Notes: a model not told the origin generated them from the letters alone. DNA of 64,000 nt from Marinospirillum insulare DSM 21763 (GCF_000686905.1 NZ_JMLW01000013.1:17713-81712), one strand, 5' to 3'; positions 50,280 through 59,775 are shown, counted from the stretch's first letter. Numbers and translations: made by a program.

Positions 50280-52922
50280 ATGGAATCAATTATACCTGTG
50301 CTACCTAATATATATGTTTTAATAAAAAATGCTGCTTTACGCCAAAAAGGTGTGTTTCTTACCGCATTTTTTATTGTGTTTTGCTTTTGGTTAGTCCTGC
50401 AACATACTGCGCAGCGAGGTGTAGAACGAAGCCTTGCCGAACAAAATACAAGTAATGCCGTTTTATTACATGCGCTTGAAGATACAGTTATTCGTTCTTT
50501 TCAATCAGTGAATAGCAGCATGCAGACAATTGCCGAAAGTCTGCAGCAATTAGAGTCGAGTAAAGCAATAAACCATTTATTGGCTGACCAACTGCGTATT
50601 TCTCCTCAGTTAAGAGCAATCGATTTACTTGATTCAGAAGGTAGTGTTATTGCTTCGGCAACCTCTGGCCTGGCTAGCAAGCTAGATTACCCTTGTGTGA
50701 CAAGCCTTCAAAACGAGCCTTTGACTGAGTTTATTATTGAAACACCAAAAAAAGGTCGTTACCCCGATGATCCTTACGCAGAAGATTCAAAACACAGCTA
50801 CCTACCTTTTTGTGTACCCGTAAGAAATGAGCAAGGGCAGTTATTAAGTCTGTTGGTGGCTTCAATTAATCCTCAATACTATTACAACCTTTTTTCAGCA
50901 ATCACTGATTCCTTTGCCGCTAATATTCATTTGTACCGCTATGATGGTGAGCGGCTTTTAATAGCCAGTAAAATTGAACCCAACCCAGCGAAAGTGTTAG
51001 ATCAAGTTAAGCAAAAAAGCTGGGGGCAGTATCGTGCTTCCATTGATGAAGTTAATTACCTAGTTAGTTACCGTTCTACTTCTTTGCTGCCATTAATTTT
51101 AGTTTTAGTGGCCGATGAAGAACAGGCGCTTGCCTCTTGGCGGCATGATGAAAAAATGATTCGCATATTTTTAATCGTTATTTCTTTTTTCACCATCTTT
51201 GTTGCTCTGGTTATAGTGGTGCTACAAGAAAAACGTAGGCTAGTGCAGGGGGACATACACCTACTGAGTACTGCTATTAGAAGTGCAGCTAATGCCATAG
51301 TGATTACCGACAAAAAAGGCGATATTCATTGGACAAACAATGCCTTTACGGATTTAACGGGTTATACCTTTGAAGAAGTAAAAGGTAAAAACCCCAGGGT
51401 TTTAAAGTCTGGCCATCAGTCTAAAGAGTTTTATAAAGACTTATGGGAAACCATTCTTGCTGGTGAAAGCTGGCGAGGAGAGCTGATTAATCGGCATAAA
51501 AAAGGTCAAACCCTAGTGGTTGATCAAACAGTAACGCCTATTTTAGATGATAAAAATAATATTGAGCATTTTATTGCTGTGCATGAAGATATAACGGCCC
51601 GTAAACATGCTGAAGAAAAAGCCCTCTACCTGGCTGATCATGACTCCTTAACTGACCTGCCTAATCGCCGTTATTTTGAGCGACACTTAAACCAGATATT
51701 TATCTATTCTGACCAGAAATCAGAAATAGCTGTTTTGTTTATCGATTTAGATCGCTTCAAGGACATTAACGATACCATGGGGCACGAAGCAGGTGATGCC
51801 TTACTTATTCACACCACGTCTAACCTGCAAAGCTTAATAAAAGAAAAACATCTTTTGGCACGCTTGGGTGGCGATGAGTTTGCAATTCTAGTTAAAAATG
51901 TCGCCAGTAAAAAGAAGCTCTCTAACTATGCCAGCAAGGTTGTTAGGGTGGTCACTAAGCCCTTTCACTATGGCGGTGCCACTTTCAATATTACCTGTAG
52001 CGTGGGTGTTGCTACTGGTGACGTAAACCTTTCTGATGCTTCACAAATGCTGCGTCAAGCAGATATGGCTATGTACCGTGCCAAACATGCAGGTAAAAAC
52101 ACTTATCGCTTTTTTGATGAAACAATGGATGCACTTATTAAAAGGCGTGTTTACCTTCAGCAGCAATTAGAAGTAGCCATTAAGTCTGATACTGCCTTTA
52201 GCTTGCGTTATCAACCCCAGGTAAATACCACTAATCATGAAGTTTATGGTGCTGAAGCTTTGATGCGTTGGGAAGTTACCAAAGACGAGTGGGTTTCGCC
52301 CTTTGAGTTTATTGCCTTAGCAGAAGAAACAGGTCAAATTATTGAAATTGGAATTTGGTTAATGAGAAACCTGTTTCAGCAGATGGCTGAATGGAATAAA
52401 CGTGGTATTGAGTTTGGTAAAATATCCATGAATATTTCGGCTGTTCAGCTAGCTAGAGATGCCCTGGCAGAGCGGATGTTAAGCATGATGAATGACCATG
52501 CTATTCCTGCTGAGCAACTCTGTGTAGAAATAACAGAAACCACGCTAATGACTAATTCAGACAAGGTAATGGATAACCTTAAACAGTTAAAAAAAGCGGG
52601 CATTGCCTTATCTATTGATGATTTTGGTACGGGCTATTCCTCAATGAGCTACTTAAAAGCCATAGATGCCGACCATTTAAAAATAGACCGTAGCTTTATT
52701 ATTGGTATAGGTGAGAAAGATTCAGATGAACACATTATTCGCGCCACTATCGCCTTGGCGCATAGCTTAAAGCTAGAAACCGTAGCAGAAGGTGTAGACA
52801 GCCCAGAACAGCTCGCTTTTCTTAAGGCGCTAGATTGCGACTACATTCAAGGCTATTACTTTTCTAAGCCTTTAATGGCTGACGATTTTGAGCAGTTTTT
52901 AGAGCAAGGTGCTAGTGACTAA
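50280..52922 (+). CDS. Membrane PAS-GGDEF-EAL cyclic-di-GMP protein
   Basis: 880 aa. TM1 about 22-42, a periplasmic sensor (about 45-285, Cache-like by size and layout), TM2 about 293-316, PAS about 330-445 ([29 protein letters not shown]), GGDEF about 455-615 with intact GGDEF after LLARL, and EAL about 625-875 with [30 protein letters not shown] and [10 protein letters not shown]. Both cyclase and phosphodiesterase motifs look complete; the RxxD inhibitory site is missing. The 3' end overlaps the convergent ATPase gene by 4 bp. Confidence 0.93.
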   Translation: MESIIPVLPNIYVLIKNAALRQKGVFLTAFFIVFCFWLVLQHTAQRGVERSLAEQNTSNAVLLHALEDTVIRSFQSVNSSMQTIAESLQQLESSKAINHLLADQLRISPQLRAIDLLDSEGSVIASATSGLASKLDYPCVTSLQNEPLTEFIIETPKKGRYPDDPYAEDSKHSYLPFCVPVRNEQGQLLSLLVASINPQYYYNLFSAITDSFAANIHLYRYDGERLLIASKIEPNPAKVLDQVKQKSWGQYRASIDEVNYLVSYRSTSLLPLILVLVADEEQALASWRHDEKMIRIFLIVISFFTIFVALVIVVLQEKRRLVQGDIHLLSTAIRSAANAIVITDKKGDIHWTNNAFTDLTGYTFEEVKGKNPRVLKSGHQSKEFYKDLWETILAGESWRGELINRHKKGQTLVVDQTVTPILDDKNNIEHFIAVHEDITARKHAEEKALYLADHDSLTDLPNRRYFERHLNQIFIYSDQKSEIAVLFIDLDRFKDINDTMGHEAGDALLIHTTSNLQSLIKEKHLLARLGGDEFAILVKNVASKKKLSNYASKVVRVVTKPFHYGGATFNITCSVGVATGDVNLSDASQMLRQADMAMYRAKHAGKNTYRFFDETMDALIKRRVYLQQQLEVAIKSDTAFSLRYQPQVNTTNHEVYGAEALMRWEVTKDEWVSPFEFIALAEETGQIIEIGIWLMRNLFQQMAEWNKRGIEFGKISMNISAVQLARDALAERMLSMMNDHAIPAEQLCVEITETTLMTNSDKVMDNLKQLKKAGIALSIDDFGTGYSSMSYLKAIDADHLKIDRSFIIGIGEKDSDEHIIRATIALAHSLKLETVAEGVDSPEQLAFLKALDCDYIQGYYFSKPLMADDFEQFLEQGASD

Positions 52923-53665
52923 TTCGACAATACCCTTGAAAGAAAAGCTTGGGTACGTTCATTTTGTGCATTATCAAAAATTTCTTCTGGTGTGCCTTGT
53001 TCAACAATGCAGCCTTCGTGAATATAAATAACTCGGTCGGCTACTTCACGCGCAAAGCCCATTTCATGGGTAACGACTAGCATGGTCATACCCTCTTTTG
53101 CTAAGCCACGCATTACATCTAAAACCTCACCCACCATTTCAGGGTCTAGCGCAGAGGTGGGTTCATCAAACAGCATTAAGCGAGGTTCCATTGCTAAAGC
53201 TCTGGCAATAGCTACCCGCTGCTGCTGCCCACCAGAAAGCTGCTCTGGGTGTTTGTGTGCCTGGTTAGCAATGCCAACTCTTGCTAAGAGTTTGTCTGCT
53301 AGCTTAGCTGCATCTTGAGTGCTTTTATTTCTTACTTTTAATGGTGCCAGCATAATATTGCGTTGCACCGTTAAGTGAGGAAACAAATTAAACTGCTGGA
53401 ACACCATGCCAACTTCTTTACGTATGCTATTCAGTGACTGCTGACTTTTGCCTTTAGGTTCTAGCTTAAAGGAATCAACTTCTAGTTGGCCGGCATCAAA
53501 ATCTTCTAAGCCATTAATGCAGCGAATTAAAGTGGATTTACCCGACCCACTAGCACCAATAATAACCAGCACTTCACCTTGAGTTACTTGTAAGTCGATA
53601 TCTTTAAGCACATGCAGCTGCCCAAAGTGCTTGTTAAGTTTTTGCATATTAACAATGTAAGACAT
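52919..53665 (-). CDS. Amino-acid ABC transporter ATP-binding protein (GlnQ-like)
   Basis: 248 aa. Walker [12 protein letters not shown]-loop [13 protein letters not shown], signature [15 protein letters not shown], Walker [15 protein letters not shown], switch [14 protein letters not shown]. Polar amino-acid subfamily (PAAT). Last gene of a three-gene importer on the minus strand, 9 bp after the permease gene. Exact amino acid not predictable. Confidence 0.95.
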   Translation of the reverse strand: MSYIVNMQKLNKHFGQLHVLKDIDLQVTQGEVLVIIGASGSGKSTLIRCINGLEDFDAGQLEVDSFKLEPKGKSQQSLNSIRKEVGMVFQQFNLFPHLTVQRNIMLAPLKVRNKSTQDAAKLADKLLARVGIANQAHKHPEQLSGGQQQRVAIARALAMEPRLMLFDEPTSALDPEMVGEVLDVMRGLAKEGMTMLVVTHEMGFAREVADRVIYIHEGCIVEQGTPEEIFDNAQNERTQAFLSRVLSN

Positions 53666-53674
53666 GATTAACCC

Positions 53675-54346
53675 TTAAGCGGCAGACTGGCTGCGGTGTT
53701 CGTAAATTCTTAATAAAATTGAAAGCGACAGGGTGATGGCTAAATAAATAAGTGCTACCGCAAAGTAAACCTCAAAGGCAGTAAAAGTATTAGCTATATA
53801 AACCTGCCCCTGACGAACCAATTCACCAACGCCTATAACTGAAAATAAGGAAGTGTCTTTAATGCTAACAATGGCCTGGTTGCCTAGGGGTGGAATCATA
53901 CGCCGAAAGGCTTGTGGCCAGGTGATATACCAAAAAGTTTGTACTTTAGTTAAGCCCAGTGAAACACCTGCCTCTTGCTGACCTTTAGCAATAGACTGCA
54001 CACCACCGCGCACTACTTCAGAAATATAAGCACCCGAGTTAACGGCTATGGCAATAATGGCTGCTGTGACTGGGTCTATGGGTGCGCCGATTAAATCGGG
54101 TAAACCATAAAAGATAAACAGCACTTGAACTAAAATAGGCGTGCCACGAAAAATTTCTATATAAGCCGTAGCTGGCCAACGTAAATACCACTTTTTATTT
54201 AAGCTAAGTAGGCCAAACAAAATGCCCAATAAAAACCCTACAATTAAACCACCAAAAGAAATCATTAGGGTGTAAGGCAGGCCTTTTAAAAGAAAAGGAA
54301 CAGAATTGTATGCTGCTTGCCAGTCAAATTGGAACTGGTTATCCAC
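53675..54346 (-). CDS. Amino-acid ABC transporter permease (GlnP-like)
   Basis: 223 aa, GTG start with GGAG 8 nt upstream. HisM/GlnP-type permease with five hydrophobic helices; LLKGLPYTLMISFGGLIVG at the N-terminus, YIEIFRGTPILVQVLFIFYG and the EAA loop EAGVSLGLTKVQTFWYITWP (partner contact). A single permease implies a homodimer. Preceded by a hairpin that separates it from the binding-protein gene. Confidence 0.94.
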   Translation of the reverse strand: MDNQFQFDWQAAYNSVPFLLKGLPYTLMISFGGLIVGFLLGILFGLLSLNKKWYLRWPATAYIEIFRGTPILVQVLFIFYGLPDLIGAPIDPVTAAIIAIAVNSGAYISEVVRGGVQSIAKGQQEAGVSLGLTKVQTFWYITWPQAFRRMIPPLGNQAIVSIKDTSLFSVIGVGELVRQGQVYIANTFTAFEVYFAVALIYLAITLSLSILLRIYEHRSQSAA

Positions 54347-54373
54347 GTGAGTCGGCTCCGTTAATGATAAGAA

Positions 54374-54394
54374 AAGGCCGGATTAACCGGCCTT
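54374..54394 (-). terminator. Hairpin between binding-protein and permease genes
   Basis: Stem AAGGCCGG/CCGGCCTT (54374-54381 with 54387-54394), 5-nt loop, followed on the minus strand by TTTTC. Likely an attenuating terminator or stability element that raises binding-protein mRNA over permease mRNA. Confidence 0.72.
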
Positions 54395-54412
54395 AATTGT
54401 GTTGGCTTTAAG

Positions 54413-55162
54413 TTAGGGCATAGTGCCAAACCATTTTTCATAAATGGTTTTGTAAGTGCCATCGGCTTTCATTCCTGCTAAAGCTTTATTCACTTTTTTA
54501 ACCCAAGGGCTACCGCTCACTAAGGCTATACCATACTGCTGACCTTCATATAAAGGGCCAGTTACCTTGGTGCGGCCTTTACCTTTGGTGCTAGAAAAGT
54601 AACCCACATTAGGTGCATCATAAAAAACCGCATCTATAGCACCAGACATTAACGCCATGTACATATCTGAACTGCCAGGATAAGGCGTTACCGAGTTATC
54701 TTCACCTAATTCTTGAACCAAGAAATTATAACTGGTGCTACCAATTTTAGTCCCTACTTTTTTACCTTTAAGGTCTTGAATGGTTTCGACCTGGTCGTTA
54801 TTAGAGCGAACCAAAATGCGTAAGCCAGAGTCATAGTAGGGGTCTGAAAAGTCGACTATTTTTTCACGCTCTTTGGTGATAGTAATACCCGCTAAGGCGA
54901 TATCAGTATTGCGGGTTTGTAGGGCAGGAATAATACCGTTGAAATCCATGGTTTTAAGGTCGTATTCAAAGCCTGCACGCTTAGCAACTTCGGCTAGAAT
55001 ATCCATATCGAAACCTATCATTTCACCACTGGCTGGGTCCATCATTTCAAAGGGCACAAAGCTAGGGTCGGTTAATGCTTTTAAGGTGGCGGCATTCGCC
55101 AGGGTAGTAGCAAAGGTAAATGCAAGACCTAAACCGAGGGTTTTTATCCATTGGGTAGGCAT
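54413..55162 (-). CDS. Amino-acid ABC transporter substrate-binding protein (GlnH-like)
   Basis: 249 aa with signal peptide (about 1-23, TLANA-AT). SBP_bac_3 fold: ALTDPSFVPFEMMDPASGEM, GFDMDILAEVAKRAGFE, NTDIALAGITITKEREKIVD, GTKIGSTSYNFL and the closing WFGTMP. AGGAG before the ATG. First gene of the importer operon. Confidence 0.93.
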   Translation of the reverse strand: MPTQWIKTLGLGLAFTFATTLANAATLKALTDPSFVPFEMMDPASGEMIGFDMDILAEVAKRAGFEYDLKTMDFNGIIPALQTRNTDIALAGITITKEREKIVDFSDPYYDSGLRILVRSNNDQVETIQDLKGKKVGTKIGSTSYNFLVQELGEDNSVTPYPGSSDMYMALMSGAIDAVFYDAPNVGYFSSTKGKGRTKVTGPLYEGQQYGIALVSGSPWVKKVNKALAGMKADGTYKTIYEKWFGTMP

Positions 55163-55302
55163 GTTAGCTCCTTTTTAGAGGCGCTTAGCTAAGGGGTAGC
55201 TTAAGTTCTCTACTTTGTTATTTTTAAGAATCTGCCGAAACAGTCGTGCGAGTAAGATACTATGAAGGAGCAGCAGGTTAAAGGCTTAATCTTAAAAGCC
55301 TG

Positions 55303-56313
55303 CTAGTGGCTCTCGTAGTAGGTTCTTTTATTTGCATACATATTTTTATCTGCATGGCTTAGTAGGTCTTTGGCTGTGGTTCCATCTTCTGGAAAAGTTG
55401 CCGCTCCTTGACTTAAATGACTGGTTATTTCATGGCCTTGAATATGAAAAGGTGGTTGCATAGCTGCATTAATACGTTCCATGCTTTGTTCTAAATTTTG
55501 CTTGTTGTTAACCTGTGTTAGCAGCACAACAAACTCATCGCCACCCAGGCGTGCAAAGGTATCTGAGTCTCTAAAGAGGGGTTTAAGGCGCTCAGTTACT
55601 TGCTGCAATAAACTATCGCCCACCCCGTGACCATAGGTGTCGTTCACTTCTTTAAATTTATTGAGATCAAAAAACAGTAGAGTAAAAGAGGTGTTCTTTT
55701 CTTTAGCCTGAGCGACTGCCTGCTCTAAGCATTCATTTAATGCTGTTCGATTGAGTAGGCCGGTTAGGCTGTCGTGATGTGCTAGCTGCTGCATCTTTTT
55801 TTCCAGCGACTTACGGTAAGAAATATCGGTGAGCATGTTCAGTGTTGCTGATCTACCTTGCCAAACTATTGATACCCCACTTATTTCAATAGGGTAGCTA
55901 TTACCGTTCTTCCGTAAGAATAAACTTTCATAGCGTTGTGGTGCTTTTTCACCTGCCAAACGGCGCTTATAGTTAGCTAGCATTGCATCCCTTGCTGAAG
56001 GGTGAATAAGCGGTAAAAAAGATGCTAAGGCTAGGAGTTCTTTTTCGTTATAGCCACTCATTTGACACATTCTGGGGTTAATGTATGCCAGCTTGGTATC
56101 TTGTACTACGGCAATACCCTCATGCGCTGTTTCAATAAGGTAACGAAAAGCGTTAGAGTCATCTTGTAGGCTTTTTAACAAAAGTGCTTGGCCTCTAAGC
56201 CTGGTGCGGTAATATTTTATTAAGTAAATTAGGGCCACAAAAATAGCCACTAGCACTAATAGATTAACCCACAGCAGAGCTGAGTTCGTTACCAGCTTAA
56301 TATTGTTGTCCAT
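55303..56313 (-). CDS. Membrane-bound PAS-GGDEF diguanylate cyclase
   Basis: 336 aa from ATG 56313 (AGGGA 6 nt upstream); a TTG at 56319 is less likely. One N-terminal TM (about 13-33), PAS about 48-165 (ETAHEGIAVVQDTKLAYINP, MLTDISYRKSLEKK), then GGDEF about 175-335 with [17 protein letters not shown] five residues before GGDEF is a complete RxxD inhibitory site, so product feedback is expected. Monocistronic. Confidence 0.94.
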   Translation of the reverse strand: MDNNIKLVTNSALLWVNLLVLVAIFVALIYLIKYYRTRLRGQALLLKSLQDDSNAFRYLIETAHEGIAVVQDTKLAYINPRMCQMSGYNEKELLALASFLPLIHPSARDAMLANYKRRLAGEKAPQRYESLFLRKNGNSYPIEISGVSIVWQGRSATLNMLTDISYRKSLEKKMQQLAHHDSLTGLLNRTALNECLEQAVAQAKEKNTSFTLLFFDLNKFKEVNDTYGHGVGDSLLQQVTERLKPLFRDSDTFARLGGDEFVVLLTQVNNKQNLEQSMERINAAMQPPFHIQGHEITSHLSQGAATFPEDGTTAKDLLSHADKNMYANKRTYYESH

Positions 56314-56482
56314 AAGCAATCCCTGTTATAGATAAGTGTGCTTATATTCTCACTGTATCTGAGTGTAATCAGTATAAACAATTTGCTAATAACTACCTAT
56401 AGGAATGTGGTATTAGAGGGTGGTGATGTGTAGTTTGCAGCCAAGGTTATGAGAATGAAGAATTTAAACCCCGCTAAAAGGT

Positions 56483-57541
56483 TTAAATTGGTGGGGTTGT
56501 TGTTACGCTTACTTTGCTTAGACGGTACTTTTGTAGCCGGCTGCTGGGCTTGTCAGGGATGGTCATTTCAATATAAGCAAGATTAAGCAGGGCTTTCACT
56601 TGTTTATTTAATTCACCGGATACACTCTTATGCCCTAACAAACTTGCCAGTTCAGACTTGCTAAGTGGCTCATTTTGCAAGAGCAGCATAATTTTAGCTG
56701 CCAATGCTGACTCTAGCCGTAACTCTAGCTGTGACTCTAGCCGTTGGCTGAGTGCTTGTTTATCGGTTGGTGTTAATGCTTCTGAAATTTGAGAGCTTAA
56801 TGTTTCAGCAATAATACCCAGCATAAACTCCACAAAAGGAGCGCTGTCAGTTTGCTCGGTGCTAGCAGAAATGGCGCGATAGTATCCTGCTTGGTACGCA
56901 AAAACTAAAGACTCAATAGGTAAGTTGGCAAAGAGTGGATTCCACTTAGCTAAAATTAGACTTTGCCAGAGCCGCCCCATACGACCATTGCCATCGGCAA
57001 AAGGATGAATAAACTCAAATTCATAGTGAAAGACTGCACTAGCTATGAGTGGATGGTGGTCGGTAGCTTTCAGCCAAGCAAATAAATCAGCCATTAGTCG
57101 CGGCACTTGGTTTGCAGGAGGTGCTAGGTGTACTACTTGCGAACCGCTCATAACGCCAACGCCACCACTTCTATAGTTACCTAGTTCGTCTACCAGGCCT
57201 AACATTAATACTTGATGAGCTTCTAATAAGTCAGCTTCGCTTTGAGGGTTGTACTTATCAAACTTTTCGTAAACGGCTAGAGCATTTTTTACTTCTAGCA
57301 CTTCCCGTGGAGGAGCAATAACAGGTTTGCCTTCTAGAACAGCGGTTATTTGATCAACACTTAAACTGTTACCTTCAATAGCTAACGATCCTTGAATAGT
57401 GCGGATTTTATTTGCGCGGCGTAATCCTAGTGTCTGAGCTTGGTTTTCACGCTCAGCAACACGCCCTAACTGCTCGCTTATAGAAGCGATTAGGTTTAAC
57501 ATTTTGGCTGTAATGGTTAAGGGCGGCGCGTATTTACTCAT
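56483..57541 (-). CDS. Class II Fic domain protein with C-terminal winged helix
   Basis: 352 aa. Fic enzymes transfer AMP to target hydroxyls. The inhibitory motif SLAIEG (S52 to E56-G57, the S/T-x-x-x-E-G/N rule) is N-terminal, so class II. The catalytic loop HPFADGNGRMGRLW (H179) is intact. A Fic_N domain lies before it, and residues about 265-345 form a winged HTH (SKSELASLLGHKSVSGELNK). Residues about 143-341 are duplicated at 59813-60407. The last residues, KVSVTTTPPI, differ from the copy, so the tail may have been replaced. No clear ribosome site. Confidence 0.92.
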   Translation of the reverse strand: MSKYAPPLTITAKMLNLIASISEQLGRVAERENQAQTLGLRRANKIRTIQGSLAIEGNSLSVDQITAVLEGKPVIAPPREVLEVKNALAVYEKFDKYNPQSEADLLEAHQVLMLGLVDELGNYRSGGVGVMSGSQVVHLAPPANQVPRLMADLFAWLKATDHHPLIASAVFHYEFEFIHPFADGNGRMGRLWQSLILAKWNPLFANLPIESLVFAYQAGYYRAISASTEQTDSAPFVEFMLGIIAETLSSQISEALTPTDKQALSQRLESQLELRLESALAAKIMLLLQNEPLSKSELASLLGHKSVSGELNKQVKALLNLAYIEMTIPDKPSSRLQKYRLSKVSVTTTPPI

Positions 57542-57615
57542 GGTGTTTTCTAACTACTGTAAAATGCAAAAAGCCATTAAAAGTATCTACTTGAGCTTGA
57601 CCAGTATATGGCTAC

Positions 57616-58269
57616 CTAAATAACCTTCAGTAACCTCGGTGTGATTTCTTCGTACCTTATAATACCTTCAATTTTATCAAGACCTGCTGCGATGGGGTTG
57701 TTGGTTTTCATAAGCTGACTGAAAGGAATAATTATTTTGTTCCTAACGTCTTCAGGGCTATTTAGGCTGGTTAGTTTTAGTGAGTAAGTCCAACACTGGT
57801 CTGTCCAATCTTCTGCATCAGTACCCCAGCTAACTAAAAAATTATCTTGAATTTCTAACTCTGTATCTTCTACTAAATCTAAACTCATATACTCGTCTTC
57901 TGCGATGTTGGTCGGAACATTCCACAAAGAAATATGAGCTAATGGTTCTAGATTGTTTGCTTGGGGGTGTGTCATACCATCCGAGTCTAACGAAACTTGA
58001 ATGTTGATATAGCTTTGAGCCGATTGCTTCCTTTTACCTTTTTTAATCGGAAGAACAATTGCGTATAAATTGAATAAGAAAGTTGAGTCATCAAGATTTG
58101 ATTCCTCGTACCAGTTTCCGTGAACTTGTGCATCGCAGCCTAGTTGGTTTTGTTCTATCTCACTGTTAACTTCTGCTTGGATCATATCCATCAAAGCGTT
58201 GATTTCTTTTCCAGCTTGGCTGAGGAGCTTTGCGCTTTGGTGTATTGCTTCACCCATTGATTTTGACAT
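57616..58269 (-). CDS. Unknown protein paired with the PD-(D/E)XK-like nuclease
   Basis: 217 aa from ATG 58269 (AAGGA upstream); an earlier in-frame start overlaps the nuclease gene. Not recognised. Residues 1-45 look like a long amphipathic helix (MGEAIHQSAKLLSQAGKEIN), then an acidic alpha/beta part with DDSTFLFNLYAIVLPIKKGK, YINIQVSLDSDG, HISLWNVPTN and WGTDAEDWTDQCWTYSLKL. No TM, no cysteine cluster. It begins 16 bp after the nuclease gene, so the two are surely co-transcribed and perhaps act as partner or immunity pair. Confidence 0.78.
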   Translation of the reverse strand: MSKSMGEAIHQSAKLLSQAGKEINALMDMIQAEVNSEIEQNQLGCDAQVHGNWYEESNLDDSTFLFNLYAIVLPIKKGKRKQSAQSYINIQVSLDSDGMTHPQANNLEPLAHISLWNVPTNIAEDEYMSLDLVEDTELEIQDNFLVSWGTDAEDWTDQCWTYSLKLTSLNSPEDVRNKIIIPFSQLMKTNNPIAAGLDKIEGIIRYEEITPRLLKVI

Positions 58270-58285
58270 GGTGTTTATCCTTAAA

Positions 58286-58993
58286 TTAATAATCTGAGCT
58301 AATGAGCCCATTCCAAAAAAGGGGTTGTTGATTTGTATCAAAAGTCGTTGAAGGGTAGCTGAGGTAATTGAATCCCTTGAATCTACGTATTCCAAGCCGA
58401 TCCAGGGTGTTTACAACAAGCTCTGGCCAAACGCCAAATGTAGTGTCCATGTCATCAAAAACACCCATCAGTTCATACCAGCTAATCTCTATTAACCTCT
58501 CTTTCCATGGGTCTTTGCCTGGGCATGATCTTGCAGCTTGTGCAGCACTTGTTTCTGGCGCTATAAACAAATGGAAAGCATTATTTCTTTCATCATCAGA
58601 AATGCAGTATTCCCATTGGCGATGTAATTGGTCATTCCCACTTAGTGGGGCACGCCATTTCAGTTCTACAATTAGTTTAAATATTGTGCCATCTGCCCAT
58701 CGTAGCTCTACGAACATATCAGGCTCTATGGTTCGACCTGGCTCCGCAGAAAATTTAGGCCAAAACCCTATATGTGCAGAGTCAGGTAATGATGAGGTGT
58801 AATTGGGTGCTTTCATTTCAATGAGTAGCAGGTGCCAAAATAGAGCAACAGTTTTTTCTGGCATGAACTGAAGAGGGCCAAGCAGTAGGGATGTAAGCTC
58901 ATCTTCCTCAAATACCTTACCTTCCGTCCCATCTCTAGCACCAAGGTACCTGAGGTGTATGGTGCTTTTTTTCTGACTAATTGCTTGCAACAT
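58286..58993 (-). CDS. PD-(D/E)XK nuclease-like protein
   Basis: 235 aa. Candidate active site: Glu30/31 in FEEDELTSLLLGPL (first helix), Asp92 in EPDMFVELRW, then Glu110 and Lys112 in FKLIVELKWRAP, and Gln122/Gln126 in NDQLHRQWEY. This is the order of the PD-(D/E)XK superfamily (E, D, ExK, Q). AAGGA 6 nt before the ATG. The 3' half has no known motif. Leads a two-gene operon inside an accessory stretch with Fic copies. A defence role is inference; assignment rests on motif spacing only. Confidence 0.7.
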   Translation of the reverse strand: MLQAISQKKSTIHLRYLGARDGTEGKVFEEDELTSLLLGPLQFMPEKTVALFWHLLLIEMKAPNYTSSLPDSAHIGFWPKFSAEPGRTIEPDMFVELRWADGTIFKLIVELKWRAPLSGNDQLHRQWEYCISDDERNNAFHLFIAPETSAAQAARSCPGKDPWKERLIEISWYELMGVFDDMDTTFGVWPELVVNTLDRLGIRRFKGFNYLSYPSTTFDTNQQPLFWNGLISSDY

Positions 58994-59116
58994 TGTTATT
59001 CCTTAACAAGTTTCAGAGTGATTGGTGGTGTGTAATTAGTGTAGCCACGTACCAGATACTAGTACATTGCACTAAAATCTAAAACTTATAGTTTTTTAAA
59101 AACGTGAAATATTAAA

Positions 59117-59149
59117 TTTGGGCACAGTTTGGGCACATTTTGGGCACAG
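59117..59149 (+). repeat. Three direct 11-bp iterons
   Basis: TTTGGGCACA occurs at 59117-59126, 59128-59137 and 59139-59148, an exact 11-bp period with only the spacer base varying (G, T, then G). About one helical turn per copy, so a protein could bind all three on one face. Possibly integrase arm sites or an operator for the nuclease operon 124 bp away. Confidence 0.75.
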
Positions 59150-59405
59150 GACGTATTTAGGCAAGAATATGCCACTTTTGAATGCTTGGTTGTTTGCCCA
59201 GAATATAACTAAAGGGCTGTTTGCTTTTGGTTAGATTCAGAAAGATCTTAAAGCAATAACAAAATAGCCTTAAGGTCATGGTTGGTAGGTAAGGGATTTC
59301 TAAAGCCTTTAAGGGTTGATGCTTAAAGGCTTTTAAGAAGTGTTGCTAGAAGGTGGGGAAGTTAGTGACCTTAGGGTAAGGCTTGAAACACTGAATTTCA
59401 GGCAT

Positions 59406-59438
59406 AAAAAAAGGCAGACTAAGTTAATAATCTGCCTT
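59406..59438 (-). terminator. Terminator of the vestigial tRNA
   Basis: Stem AAGGCAGA/TCTGCCTT (59411-59418 with 59431-59438) with a 12-nt loop and, on the minus strand, a run of seven T. It lies 9 bp downstream of the CCA end of the tRNA fragment, as in a real tRNA gene. Confidence 0.75.
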
Positions 59439-59446
59439 CTAAAATT

Positions 59447-59466
59447 TGGTAGCGGGGGCTGGATTT
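59447..59466 (-). pseudogene. tRNA 3'-end fragment (possible att site)
   Basis: The minus strand reads AAATCCAGCCCCCGCTACCA: half of the T arm, a GC-rich acceptor 3' strand and an encoded CCA, then a terminator. Nothing upstream folds into the rest of a tRNA; a GTTATGAG stretch nearby recalls an initiator-tRNA anticodon arm. Typical of the duplicated tRNA end left by an integrative element. Confidence 0.6.
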
Positions 59467-59775
59467 GGTTATGAGAATGACCCAGTAGCGACATTTTAAA
59501 AGTCGCTAAAAGCCGCTAGATGGCGATAATGTATAGAATAGCGGCATTGGGAGCGAAATCTGAAAGAACCTGCGAAGCTCTTTAATATCCATTAAAGTCA
59601 TACAGGACCGTCACAGTATTTATTTTTAAAAATTAAAATAAATGACCTTAAGGCTTAATTTTCGGTTTTTTGGAGCAGGAAAGGTTCAGGCAGCTTTTGT
59701 AAGAGTGCCTTAGATGAAAGTATTTGCTTGCTTTCTAATATCTCGACAAGAGTAAGCTTCCTAGTTTTTCTTATC

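Larger units (their letters stand above)
58994..59775. other. Non-coding 782-bp stretch with island-boundary signals
   Basis: No gene seen. It contains, left to right: AT-rich leader of the nuclease operon; three 11-bp iterons (59117-59149); an orphan hairpin with a 12-bp perfect stem (59302-59313 with 59322-59333); a minus-strand terminator (59406-59438) abutting a tRNA 3'-end fragment (59447-59466); and a cluster of dyads (59486-59545). This mix is what is left at integration sites of mobile islands. Confidence 0.6.

Noticed and set aside
59302..59333. Rho-independent terminator in the nuclease-Fic gap
   Set aside because: The 12-bp stem is perfect, but no gene ends near it on either strand and the T-run is short; left as an orphan hairpin.
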